Shown here one piece after another: positions 1 through 8,370 of a stretch of 45,681 nt of DNA (position 1 is its first letter; the number at the start of each line of letters is the position of its first letter). The translations under genes were made by a program, and so were the position numbers. Source of the stretch: a bacterium (GTDB lineage Bacteria; B130-G9); contig DATLAJ010000167.1 of NCBI GenBank assembly GCA_035527515.1, forward strand, positions 1 to 45,681, in the 5' to 3' direction. The notes beneath the pieces were generated by a model that made no database searches, had not been told where the DNA came from, and saw nothing but the letters and a program-made list of their open reading frames with translations.

Positions 1-1
1 T

Positions 2-235
2 TACAGCTGCAGTAGCAGCACGATGGCCGATATGTTCAGCATTCGGGCTGGTGAGATGCTCATGTTCTCGACGTCTGGCAGCGTTCCAATCTTCATTCCG
101 GTTACAGCGGGCTATGGATATATCCTGTTTCGCACGGATAATGGCGGATTCATTCAGGCGTATTGCGCAATATACAATGGGATGACCGGCACGGGCTACG
201 TTGTCCCGGCCGTTCCACAGGACCACGGCTTCTAG
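2..235 (+). CDS. C-terminal end of an unknown protein (partial)
   Basis: A reading frame is open from the window edge and ends at a TAG at 233-235, giving about 77 residues of what is probably the C-terminus of a longer protein. An internal ATG at 23 exists, but the frame continues upstream without a stop. The residues are mixed hydrophobic and glycine-rich, with no motif that I recognise. Codon use resembles that of neighbouring genes, which is the main support. It could be an accidental open frame. Confidence 0.35.
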   Translation, partial: YSCSSSTMADMFSIRAGEMLMFSTSGSVPIFIPVTAGYGYILFRTDNGGFIQAYCAIYNGMTGTGYVVPAVPQDHGF

Positions 236-758
236 CCAGGCGCTGATGCGATGTGCTCGACGGCTGGCGAGCGCCGCTCCTTCACGATACTCTCACAATC
301 TCGAGGCACTCCGGATCAACCTCCTCTGCGATGGCGATGCTGTCAGAGATCAATAATGTAGCTGAGATTGCGGTTTCCGAAGGCGCCCAAGACGGAGGAA
401 CAAATGCGCTGGGGAATGGTGAAAGATCGGCAGGTCAAAAAACGCTTGACATGTGGATTAGGAGTGGGTTAGGCTTGCGTTGAGATTTAGTTACTGTATT
501 TGGGGAGCTTGTGCGGAAGGGCTTCGTTAGGCTGATTATTGAGGGACAATCACTTTCAGAATGCAGGATGTAAGGAGGTGATTGGTGGGGCTAGAGAATT
601 GGCAAGCAGTGATCGGGGCGAATGACACTAGTTGATTGGTAAACCAGAAACACGAGGTGTTATGGTCTAATCAGCGCGGTTGCTGCAGTTTGTCTGATGG
701 CTGAAGGTTGTTTATTTATTTTGGAGTTGTGAACCAAGGAACAGGAGACAGGAGGACG
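236..758. other. Intergenic stretch, no convincing gene
   Basis: About 520 bases without a believable coding sequence. A short open frame at 253-483 has no ribosome site or recognisable product. A TTGACA hexamer at 446-451 is followed 18 bases later by TAGGCT, a weak sigma-70-like pair that might serve the porin gene downstream. Nothing else stands out. Confidence 0.4.
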
Positions 759-1841
759 ATGACCAAGAGAGCAGCAATTTGGCTGTTAGTTATGGCGATC
801 GCGCTTGCCGCAAGCTGTGTGTTTGGTGATATTCTCACGGTCAAGCACGCGCACGGTGAGCTGACGCTGAAGGGTCTCATCCAGACCTATTATGGGATGT
901 ATGAGGATGATGCTCTAGTTGACGGGTTTGACATGAACCGTGTTAGGCTCGGAGTGGAAGGTAACGTCTATGACAAGGTGTTTTTCAACCTTGAGTTTGA
1001 CGTGAACACGAGCGGGAACGGTCTGAAAGACGCTTACATCACGTTTAAGCATATCCCGCACGTTGATCTGTCGTTTGGGCAGATGTACAAACCAGCCACC
1101 TACGAGTCTCTGACATCAAGCCGCAAACTGCCATTCATCCTTTACGCAGTGCCGACTCAGTATATGAGGTCCAACAATGTGTCCAATCGAGACATAGGCG
1201 CCAAGGTGACGTTCCACTTGGAGAAGGATGATTACACGTTCATCACTCTTGAGGGAGGCGTGTTCAACGGGGCAGGCGCCAATACAAGCGACAACAACGA
1301 CCAGAAGGACTGGGTTCTGAGGGCCTGCCTACAGCCCGTTAAGGGCGTGGAGGTTTTCGGTAACTATACGTATGGGACGTATGGCGCCAAGGGGCTTTCC
1401 ATACTGGGCGTGAGTTCGGGCCATGAGCCTTACCAAGAATACAGCGCCGGGTTGGCGATAGACTATCAGGGCCTGGACTTCGTTGGCGAGTGGATCGGTA
1501 TGAACACGAGATATTTGCCCGCGGGCGTGGGTATGGTTGACCCGCACGAACGGTCTTGGGACATGTATGGCTTCTATACCCATCTGGGGTTCAAGATCGA
1601 CACAGGCTACGACTACTTCAGCGAGGTTGAGCCGATCGCTAGGTATGAGTATCTCGACCCGAACAGCAACAATCACGTGATTAACGACCTTGCGAGGCTT
1701 ATTACTTGCGGGCTTAATGTGGCGATCGACAAACACTACGCAAAGCTACAGCTCAATTACATCATCAACCTGAACGACAGCGGTCCTGGCCGCGAGTTAG
1801 CGGACAACGTGTTCTTGGCGCAGCTTCAGGCGGCGTTTTAG
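759..1841 (+). CDS. Outer-membrane porin, OprP/OprO-like (copy 1)
   Basis: A 360-aa outer-membrane beta-barrel porin. Start chosen at ATG 759, after AGGAG (743-747) and GGAGG (751-755), because it gives a clean signal peptide: MTKR, a hydrophobic stretch, then cleavage near CVFG/DILT. An upstream in-frame start at 708 would bury this signal. The segment around residues 107-135 (FGQMYKPATYESLTSSRKLP, then a proline- and aromatic-rich stretch) matches the conserved block of the phosphate-selective porin O/P family. Length fits the family, although phosphate specificity cannot be inferred. The chain ends in aromatic F (QAAF), as expected for barrel insertion by the BAM machinery. A close paralogue follows directly (2038-3126), so this is a tandem duplication. 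Substrate unknown. Confidence 0.85.
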   Translation: MTKRAAIWLLVMAIALAASCVFGDILTVKHAHGELTLKGLIQTYYGMYEDDALVDGFDMNRVRLGVEGNVYDKVFFNLEFDVNTSGNGLKDAYITFKHIPHVDLSFGQMYKPATYESLTSSRKLPFILYAVPTQYMRSNNVSNRDIGAKVTFHLEKDDYTFITLEGGVFNGAGANTSDNNDQKDWVLRACLQPVKGVEVFGNYTYGTYGAKGLSILGVSSGHEPYQEYSAGLAIDYQGLDFVGEWIGMNTRYLPAGVGMVDPHERSWDMYGFYTHLGFKIDTGYDYFSEVEPIARYEYLDPNSNNHVINDLARLITCGLNVAIDKHYAKLQLNYIINLNDSGPGRELADNVFLAQLQAAF

Positions 1842-2037
1842 AGGACAGGCATCAGACCGCTGCTGAGCGACATAATTCGCTAGCATTCAAGGGGCAGGGG
1901 CGTTTGTGCTTTCTGCCCCTTTCGCATTGTATGGACCGCGAGACCTGGCCGAGTGTGTGCTAGGGGGTTTAGGGGGTTGAGTGTGGCAAGGTTTCGTGTG
2001 TGTGCTGCGCCTACATGAATCTGAACAGAGGGCAACA

Positions 2038-3126
2038 ATGATGAGAGCTGGGACGACATGGCTTGTTGTAGTAACGCTGGCACTTGTCGCGAACGCTGCG
2101 TTCGGCGACATTTTAACAGTGAAACATGCCCACGGCGACTTGCGCCTTTTTGGCTCGCTTCAGACCTATTACGCCAGTTATGAGGAGGACCTGGGGGCAG
2201 ATACGTTTGATCTGCGGCGTGCCCGGCTCGATGTTGATGGCCACGTTTATGATAAGGTCTATTTCTTTTTGGAGGCTGACCTGCTTGGGAACCCTCAGTT
2301 ATTGCTCGCAAGCGTCACGTTCAAACTCCCGCATCTTGACCTGCGATTCGGCCAGCAATGGAAGCCGGTCTCTTGGGAGGCGAAGCATTCTAGCAGAACC
2401 TTGCCCTTCATTGGCTATTCGCTGCCGACAGCCTATTTTCTGGCGAACAAGGTGTGCTTCATAGATATTGGGGCAAGGGCAACGCTGCACTTCGAGAGGG
2501 ACGATTTCACGATGTTTCTTCTCGAGGGCGGTGTGTTCAACGGCACTGGAATCAATACGAGCGACGACAACGACCAAAAGGACTGGGTCGTGAGGACCGC
2601 TATTCAGCCGATAAAGGGCATTAGTTTTATCGGGAACTACACGTATGGCACCTATGGCGCCAAGAGCGTCCCGGATACTGACCCGTTGTGTGGCCACGCC
2701 AACTACCAGCAGTACAGCGCCGGGTTTGTGGTTGACTACCATGGGCTGGACCTGGCGGGCGAGTGGATAGGGATGCACAGGGACTATCTCCAGAACAAGG
2801 CCAATCTCGCTCCTGACAACAAGGCATGGGATAATTATGGCTTCTACGTGCACGTGGGCTACAAGATCAACACGGGCTACGACTACTTTCAGGAAGTAGA
2901 GCCGGTCGTGCGGTATGAGTATCTTGACAGTAGCCGGGAGGTCGCAGGCGATCTGCAGCGGGCGGTAACTTGTGGCGTGAACGTGGCCATAGACAAGCAT
3001 TACGCCAGGTTTCAGGTGAATTACGTTGCGAATCTAGATGACAGCTGTGCCTATGATCCTGTTACTAGCCCCTATGGCAAGCAAGCTAACAACGTGCTTG
3101 CGGCCATGCTCTTGCTGACGTTCTAA
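2038..3126 (+). CDS. Outer-membrane porin, OprP/OprO-like (copy 2)
   Basis: A 362-aa paralogue of the preceding porin. Start is ATG 2038 (or 2041), after AGAGGG at 2027-2032. The signal peptide is MMRAGTTWLVVVTLALVANA with cleavage near FG/DILT. Both mature chains begin DILTVKHAHG and share long blocks (EGGVFNGTG/AG-NTSD, FIGNYTYGTYGAK, GEWIGM, TGYDYF.EVEP, the final barrel strands). Differences are spread through the putative loop regions, which fits an old duplication with divergence of pore loops. The protein ends in LLTF, a typical barrel terminus. The 196-base gap to copy 1 leaves room for its own promoter, but I see no convincing one. Substrate unknown. Confidence 0.85.
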   Translation: MMRAGTTWLVVVTLALVANAAFGDILTVKHAHGDLRLFGSLQTYYASYEEDLGADTFDLRRARLDVDGHVYDKVYFFLEADLLGNPQLLLASVTFKLPHLDLRFGQQWKPVSWEAKHSSRTLPFIGYSLPTAYFLANKVCFIDIGARATLHFERDDFTMFLLEGGVFNGTGINTSDDNDQKDWVVRTAIQPIKGISFIGNYTYGTYGAKSVPDTDPLCGHANYQQYSAGFVVDYHGLDLAGEWIGMHRDYLQNKANLAPDNKAWDNYGFYVHVGYKINTGYDYFQEVEPVVRYEYLDSSREVAGDLQRAVTCGVNVAIDKHYARFQVNYVANLDDSCAYDPVTSPYGKQANNVLAAMLLLTF

Positions 3127-3140
3127 AGGACCGGCTAGAA

Positions 3141-3289
3141 GAGGCTGTCCCATAAGTCGGTTTCTACGGGGATGACGCAGCGGGGTATGCCACATGTAGG
3201 GGCAGGCCTTGTGTCTGACCGAATATATAGATGGGCGGAGACAAGCCCCGCCCCTACACAACCTCGGACCCGACTTATGGGATAGCCTC
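3141..3289. mobile_element. MITE-like element, copy A (149 bp)
   Basis: The sequence begins GAGGCTGTCCCATAAGTCGG (3141-3160) and ends with its inverted complement at 3270-3289, 19 of 20 bases matching. It has no coding capacity. Its right 101 bp (3189-3289) match 4946-5046 with only four differences. The interior holds an imperfect hairpin of the GTAGGGGC...GCCCCTAC type. Terminal inverted repeats, lack of genes and a second nearby copy point to a non-autonomous transposable element. No clear target-site duplication: AGAA occurs next to both ends, but one base away on the right. Confidence 0.7.
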
Positions 3290-3292
3290 CAG

Positions 3293-3322
3293 AAAGGCTG
3301 TCCTACGCGGGGCAGCCCTTTT
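3293..3322 (+). terminator. Possible terminator after the porin genes
   Basis: AAAGGCTG at 3293-3300 pairs, with one bulged base, with CAGCCCTTT at 3313-3321, and a short T run (TTTT, 3319-3322) closes the structure. It sits between the porin gene and mazG, just beyond the MITE. The U tract is short, so termination may be weak. It may also derive from a MITE end, since it repeats AGGCTGTCC. Confidence 0.35.
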
Positions 3323-3345
3323 GGTTTCTTGGGGAGAACATCGCC

Positions 3346-4155
3346 TTGAATAAAGACGCAGATGTCGCTCGTATGGCAAGGAGAAAAGACCTCTTTGTCG
3401 AGCTTGTCGAGACCATCGCGAGCTTGCGGGGCGAGAATGGCTGCCCATGGGACCGAGAGCAGACCCGCAACTCGGTCAAAATGAACCTCGTGGAAGAGGC
3501 CTACGAGGCGCTCGACGCGATTGACAGGTCTGACCCAAAGATGCTCACACAGGAGCTCGGCGATCTTTTGATACAGGTTCTGTTCCACTCGCAGATATCG
3601 AGCGAGATGGGCGATTTTGGCATCGAGGACGTGCTCTCGGCGGCGGTAGAGAAGCTGATAAGGCGGCATCCTCACGTCTTTGGGGGCGAGGATGTGAAAG
3701 ACTCCAAGGAGGTCCTACAGAACTGGGAGGAGATCAAGAAGGGCGAGCGAGGCGCACAGTCTGTCCTTGCTGACATCCCGAGCTCGTTGCCGGGCTTCAT
3801 GCGGGCGCTTGTCGTTCAGGACAAGGTTGGTCGAGTGGGATTTGAGTGGCCGGATGTTAGTGGCGCGCTCGCGAAGATCAGGGAGGAGGTATCGGAGCTT
3901 GAGCGTGCGATGGCGGCCGATGATCAGTTGCGGGTCTGTGCGGAATACGGGGACCTGCTGCTTATCGCGGTGAACCTCGGCAGATACCTGAAGGTGAACC
4001 CGGACGATGTGTTGCGCGAGGCAGTTCAGCGTTTCGAGCGGCGGTTCAGGTTTGTTGAGGCCTCGCTCAAGAGGGACGGCAAGAGCCCTGCTGATGCCAC
4101 TTTGGAGCAAATGGACGCGCTCTGGAATGAGTGCAAATCGCGGGAACCAAGCTAG
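3346..4155 (+). CDS. mazG: Nucleoside triphosphate pyrophosphohydrolase MazG
   Basis: A 269-aa full-length MazG, which hydrolyses NTPs/dNTPs to NMP and PPi as a house-cleaning enzyme. Both tandem MazG domains are visible. The first has EEAYEALD and ELGDLLIQVLFHS with the GCPWD motif before it. The second has REEVSELE and EYGDLLLIAVNLGRYL. The EExxE and ExxD residues bind Mg2+. Start is the TTG at 3346, preceded by GGGGAG at 3331-3336; the next ATG (3373) lacks a ribosome site and would trim the N-terminus. The gene converges on the S26 peptidase gene with about 20 bases between them, where a bulged hairpin (4151-4180) could stop transcription both ways. Confidence 0.93.
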   Translation: MNKDADVARMARRKDLFVELVETIASLRGENGCPWDREQTRNSVKMNLVEEAYEALDAIDRSDPKMLTQELGDLLIQVLFHSQISSEMGDFGIEDVLSAAVEKLIRRHPHVFGGEDVKDSKEVLQNWEEIKKGERGAQSVLADIPSSLPGFMRALVVQDKVGRVGFEWPDVSGALAKIREEVSELERAMAADDQLRVCAEYGDLLLIAVNLGRYLKVNPDDVLREAVQRFERRFRFVEASLKRDGKSPADATLEQMDALWNECKSREPS

Positions 4156-4175
4156 GAAGGCGAGGAGTGAATCGC

Positions 4176-4799
4176 CTAGCGTTTGCGCTCGAGGCGCTTC
4201 CTGCACAAGAGCCTCATCGCTTTCAGAAGGGGGCGTATCGTCCTGCTCCTGAGTCGCAAGGAATTGCGGTAGCAGAACGAGACTAAGCCTCCGGGCTTAT
4301 CTGTCCGGCTTCTCTTGCGTAGGATATCGGAAAGAAACCGAATCGGCCCAGCAAACCAGAGCTCAAGCAGCGCTACGAGATGTGCAAAAGACCTGGCAAG
4401 CAAGCTAGTCATTGGAATGACATGGTTGCCTGACTTCAGCCTTATCTCAACGACCTTGCCAACAACGCACTCGGCGGGCAGGGGGAAGCATCTGGGCCCG
4501 CTGTCGCCCTTCTGAAGGAGCGAAACTCTCCCGTCCTTCTCGATCCGTTTGATGACTCTGTGGGTTACGACCTCAGGCCCGACCTTGAAGGTGACCAGGT
4601 CTCCCCGCTTAATCTCGTCGAGCTCGGTGTGTCGAAGGACTATTTCATCGTCCGGCTCGATTGTTGGCACCATGCTCAGGCCGGTCGTCTTGAGGACACT
4701 CTCTTTGCCCTTTGATTTCCAAAGGCCAAGTATCTCGTCCGCAACGCGACCGTCAATCTTTGTCACATTCAATCTCAAGCGATGTCGAAAGAGACACAA
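4176..4799 (-). CDS. SipW-like signal peptidase (S26B, Ser/His type)
   Basis: A membrane-linked serine peptidase of family S24/S26. Residues 40-46 read GLSMVPT, with the nucleophile Ser42, followed by GDLVTF and VVTHRVI. The His in THRVI takes the place of the Lys of E. coli LepB, which marks the S26B (SipW/Sec11) branch. KGDSG follows as expected. The C-terminal part (residues 130-207) is very basic with one hydrophobic stretch and is not typical. The frame opens at TTG 4799, only 20 bp from a MITE; a GTG at 4766 is an alternative start. Five upstream genes on the same strand (PqqD, SPASM enzyme, HprK-like, C25) suggest it belongs to that cluster, although the MITE separates it from the C25 gene. 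SipW-type enzymes process specific exported substrates in other bacteria; the substrate here is unknown. Confidence 0.75.
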   Translation of the reverse strand: MCLFRHRLRLNVTKIDGRVADEILGLWKSKGKESVLKTTGLSMVPTIEPDDEIVLRHTELDEIKRGDLVTFKVGPEVVTHRVIKRIEKDGRVSLLQKGDSGPRCFPLPAECVVGKVVEIRLKSGNHVIPMTSLLARSFAHLVALLELWFAGPIRFLSDILRKRSRTDKPGGLVSFCYRNSLRLRSRTIRPLLKAMRLLCRKRLERKR

Positions 4800-4819
4800 G
4801 TGTGTAGGAGACGCTTTCT

Positions 4820-5046
4820 GAGGCTGTCCAATAAGTCGGTGTGGCCTGTGTAGGGGCGATTCACGAATCGCCCTGGTCTAATCCGATCAGGCACCTTAAG
4901 GGCGGTTCGTGAACCGCCCCTACACGACATTGATGTCGTTCTATAGCCACATGTAGGGGCAGGCCTTGTGTCTGCCCGAATATATAGATGGGCGGAGACA
5001 AGCCACGCCCCTACACAACCTCGGACCCGACTTATTGGACAGCCTC
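4820..5046. mobile_element. MITE-like element, copy B (227 bp)
   Basis: Perfect 20-bp terminal inverted repeats (GAGGCTGTCCAATAAGTCGG at 4820-4839 and its complement at 5027-5046). The right 101 bp match copy A at 3189-3289 (four differences). The left part differs and contains two further perfect hairpins, GGGCGATTC-AC-GAATCGCCC and GGGCGGTTC-GT-GAACCGCCC. The element lies between the C25 protease and S26 peptidase genes. A partial end sequence (AGGCTGTCCATACTAG) recurs at about 5080, beside the C25 stop codon. Confidence 0.75.
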
Positions 5047-5093
5047 TTCCAGCCTGTTCCCCGGTGTAGGATGGATTTTCTAGGCTGTCCATA

Positions 5094-8000
5094 CTAGCGG
5101 ATCTCAAACTGCGCCTGGCTTATCCCACCTATGAATCTCGACATGTCGCCCGGCTGTGTCAGTGCGGCAAAGAAAGCATAAGTTCCGGCAGGCGCCGGAG
5201 AGGGCACCGGCAGCGATGCTGCGCGAAGCCTCAGCTTCAGATACGGCGGCAGGGCGACTCGGATAGGCGACGGATCGAGGCCGAATGAGGGGTAGTAGAG
5301 AAGGGCGCCGCCAAAATCGAGAGCCAGGTAAGCGTCCACCTGCATAGATTCGCCTCCAGTGTTCTCGAGCATGACGTCCACGTTGAGCGTCTGGCCAGCG
5401 TAGTATGTGTCCTTGTCAGTCCAGACTGTCAGCCTTGGGCCAGAAGGCGCCGTCGGAACTGCCAGCGCAAGCCCCGGATCACCAAACAGCACGAAGGTCT
5501 CGACTATCTCGTCGAAGTAACTGACATAGCCCGCCTGAGCGTAGCCTCGCACCTTGGCGACTGTCGTGGCAGCCCCTATATAGCACTCGAGATCGTAGAA
5601 TACGGACTCAAAAAACGCTCTGGCCAGAATCAGATGGCTCGACGCAGTATCAACGCTCGTCGGCGCCCAGGAAGCAATCGCGCCCTTGCCCCCGGTTCTC
5701 GCGAACACGTCGCCGAGGCAGGCCGTGCTGTCCCACATTGGGAAGAACCCGTTCAGGCAAGTCAGCATGATCACAAAAGGCATCTTGTCTCCGTTCTCAA
5801 GCTGACCAATATCGCCCGAATCAAACATTCCCTTAGCCCACCTGTTGACGTTCCCGTGACCTGCATAGTTGATCAGCAGGCAGCCCTCATTGATACTCGA
5901 CATAATCTCCTGGTTGGCACTCTCCGACGAATCATAGTCGTTGTAGTTGATCTGGGTTGCGGAATAATCGTCAGGAAGAAAGCCCGTGCCCAGCTCGTTG
6001 TTAAGCGAGACAGAAACACTCTCGTTGTCAGCGACAAACAACACCCGATGGAGCCAATCGCCGCTGGCCTGACCGTTATCGTAGGCCTGTATCTTGGCCA
6101 AAGCGTCATCAACGTCGCTCGCTCGATTGGCGCATATCCGTCCGATGTTCATGTCCGGCAAGATGTCCGAGCCATCCACGCAGACAAACCAGTTGTCGCC
6201 CGGCGTCTCGCCGATCCGTCTGGGATCAGGGTCGGTATGGACGTGCGTCGGCACGAAATCCACCTCGTGTCCGATCCTGTTCTTATAGTCCATGTTCGCG
6301 TCGCCGACTAGCAGCACGTCCGTCGGAGGAGGTGGAGAGAAACTTTCATAGGCATACTCAAGAAAATCCTTGATCGCATCCGGGCTCTTGACGCCAAAGT
6401 TGAACTCGTCATAAACATCCTCCACGTCAGCGATCAGCACCACCTCGCCCTTCGCGGCGTGGTGTTGGGCTATCCCCTGCGCCGCCTCGAGAAAATTGGC
6501 ATGTGAAATGATGATGTAGTCCGCTCGATTATTCGGCGATTTCAGCAATGACGGGGCGTCGAGAGTTGGCGATAAGCCCGTCTTGAGCACGGAGGTGTCA
6601 AGAACTACGTATCTTCTGCTCGGGCTGGCGTCATCCTCAAACCTGACGAGGTAGACGCCTCCGTCAGCCTCGACAGAGGCGTTGGCCAGATAGCAGACAG
6701 CCAACGGGTCTGTTACGTCGAAGACCAGAACATCGTTCGACGAGAAACCGCTAACTCGAAACTCCGTCCGGCCCGTCTCTTGGGGGCTGAATGCGAGGAT
6801 GCCCTCTGTCGCCACGAACGTTGCGAGGAAGGTTACTTGAACGTAGTTGAGATAGACCTGGTCAAGGAGTGTTAGGTCGCCTGGGTAGTTGATCTTGAGC
6901 TCATTGCGCCCCTTTGCTAGCATCGACTGCGCCCCACTAACGCTTTGGACGAACTTGATCTGTCCGTTCCAGGTCTTGTCATCGATAATCTGGTCGTTCA
7001 GGATTACCTGAGTGTGATGGTCAGGGTCAACACCTGTAACGTCAGTCTTGCCCCGGAATTCGGCAACGAACGTTGCGTCGAAAGGTTCGGAAGAGAGATT
7101 GTAAGTATCTAACAGAAAGACCTCCGTGTCCGGCGCGGTTACTTTGCTATGGAAATAGTGGTCCTCGCCCTCTCCGTTAGGAATGTTCTGCCAATAAACG
7201 TTATCCTGCTCGATGTGCAGCGTCTCGACGAAGGACGTGGCAACCTGCGCCGTGCCGGTCGGATGGGCATCAGATTCCTGCATCCGCGCCGCGCCGCTAT
7301 CGTCAAAGGAAAGCCAGTAGATGTTATCATTGGTGAACTCACTATCAGGCGCCTCGCCCCAGAAGAGGATGTAGTCAGCGTCATCGAAGCTCCCATCTCC
7401 GCCGTCCTCAAGAATTACCGGGACCTCCTGGCCGAGTTTTTTGAGGCTTAAATTGGCCGCGTTGATCGTAGAAAGGTCAATGCCAGCCCTGGATAGGTCG
7501 GCGCCAGTTAGTTTGTAAACTCCGTCCTCGCTCACTGCGATCTTATATTTGTCCGAGGCATCCAAAAGCTCCGTCGCGGTCGGCCCCAACGCAGGCTCGT
7601 TTTGAACCAGCAGAGGCCGGACGTCCCGAGGGTTCGCAACGCAGCTCTTAACGGCGTTGACCATCGTTTGAGACGAGCCTGCCCCGGAGTGCAAGACGCC
7701 CGCCATCTTGGCGTCTGAGTCGCACGGCAGCACGTCAAAGAAGACCTTTAGCGTTGCCCGCCTCAACACCCGAAGCTCGCTCGAGACGGGATTGAACCTG
7801 ACGGGGAAGACCATGACGCGGATGACCGGCTGGCCCCGGAACACCCCGAAGAACTCAGTCCTGACGAACGAGTCTGGATAATACGCGTCGGTTGCATGCT
7901 GCTTTTCGTCCAGCTCGAACCGAGGCTCAATAACTGTCGTATCGCCGGTCTCAACCTCGACGTACTGAAAACACGGGACTACGCGAAGACCGAAGAACTG

Positions 8001-8330
8001 CTCCTCCTGAACTGATTCGCAGCGCGCAAAAGGCTTGCATTCGGCGGGAACCGCGAGCAAGAACCCCATAAACGGCACGTCGGGCTTTCCTGGTTCGGCG
8101 ATGCTCTCGCAGCCCGCGACCTTCACGGTATCAAACATACTGCCCTGGATCTCTTGCCAGCTGAACGTCGGGCTGGGCGACTCAAAATCGATCAGGAAGT
8201 AGTTGTCGCCGCTTTCTCGAACGATGACCTCTGGAGCCTCAGAGCAAAAAGCGACCCCCCCCAGCGCCACAATGAGCGAGGCAGCTAGCAAAAAGCAAAG
8301 ACATGTTCTCGAAACGAAAGTGTTCTGCAT
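5094..8330 (-). CDS. Secreted gingipain-type cysteine protease (family C25)
   Basis: About 1078 aa. Start ATG 8330 fits AGGGG seven bases upstream; a TTG at 8354 is less likely. The N-terminus is a signal peptide (MQNTF..., hydrophobic core, cleavage near AFCS). A propeptide-like region of about 200 residues precedes beta-rich domains. The C25 caspase-like domain runs from about residue 600 to 950. The catalytic pair is visible: His in YAGHGN (about 825) and Cys in MLTCLNG (about 858), 33 residues apart, the same spacing as in RgpB of Porphyromonas. The last 105 residues form a beta-sandwich-like domain shared with two other secreted proteins in this window (12230-13096 and 17429-20620). No type IX sorting domain is recognisable. 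It follows the HprK-like gene by 40 bases, so it is probably in one operon with the PqqD/SPASM genes. It may process the product of that system; this is inference. Confidence 0.88.
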   Translation of the reverse strand: MQNTFVSRTCLCFLLAASLIVALGGVAFCSEAPEVIVRESGDNYFLIDFESPSPTFSWQEIQGSMFDTVKVAGCESIAEPGKPDVPFMGFLLAVPAECKPFARCESVQEEQFFGLRVVPCFQYVEVETGDTTVIEPRFELDEKQHATDAYYPDSFVRTEFFGVFRGQPVIRVMVFPVRFNPVSSELRVLRRATLKVFFDVLPCDSDAKMAGVLHSGAGSSQTMVNAVKSCVANPRDVRPLLVQNEPALGPTATELLDASDKYKIAVSEDGVYKLTGADLSRAGIDLSTINAANLSLKKLGQEVPVILEDGGDGSFDDADYILFWGEAPDSEFTNDNIYWLSFDDSGAARMQESDAHPTGTAQVATSFVETLHIEQDNVYWQNIPNGEGEDHYFHSKVTAPDTEVFLLDTYNLSSEPFDATFVAEFRGKTDVTGVDPDHHTQVILNDQIIDDKTWNGQIKFVQSVSGAQSMLAKGRNELKINYPGDLTLLDQVYLNYVQVTFLATFVATEGILAFSPQETGRTEFRVSGFSSNDVLVFDVTDPLAVCYLANASVEADGGVYLVRFEDDASPSRRYVVLDTSVLKTGLSPTLDAPSLLKSPNNRADYIIISHANFLEAAQGIAQHHAAKGEVVLIADVEDVYDEFNFGVKSPDAIKDFLEYAYESFSPPPPTDVLLVGDANMDYKNRIGHEVDFVPTHVHTDPDPRRIGETPGDNWFVCVDGSDILPDMNIGRICANRASDVDDALAKIQAYDNGQASGDWLHRVLFVADNESVSVSLNNELGTGFLPDDYSATQINYNDYDSSESANQEIMSSINEGCLLINYAGHGNVNRWAKGMFDSGDIGQLENGDKMPFVIMLTCLNGFFPMWDSTACLGDVFARTGGKGAIASWAPTSVDTASSHLILARAFFESVFYDLECYIGAATTVAKVRGYAQAGYVSYFDEIVETFVLFGDPGLALAVPTAPSGPRLTVWTDKDTYYAGQTLNVDVMLENTGGESMQVDAYLALDFGGALLYYPSFGLDPSPIRVALPPYLKLRLRAASLPVPSPAPAGTYAFFAALTQPGDMSRFIGGISQAQFEIR

Positions 8331-8370
8331 ATCTAAGCCCCTTTCGAGGTGCAAGTCAGATTACAGTCGG

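Noticed and set aside
2299-3000. 233-codon open frame on the minus strand
   Set aside because: Lies wholly antisense to the second porin, has no ribosome site and no recognisable domain. It follows from codon bias on the other strand.
4775-5107. 110-codon open frame on the minus strand
   Set aside because: It consists almost entirely of MITE copy B.
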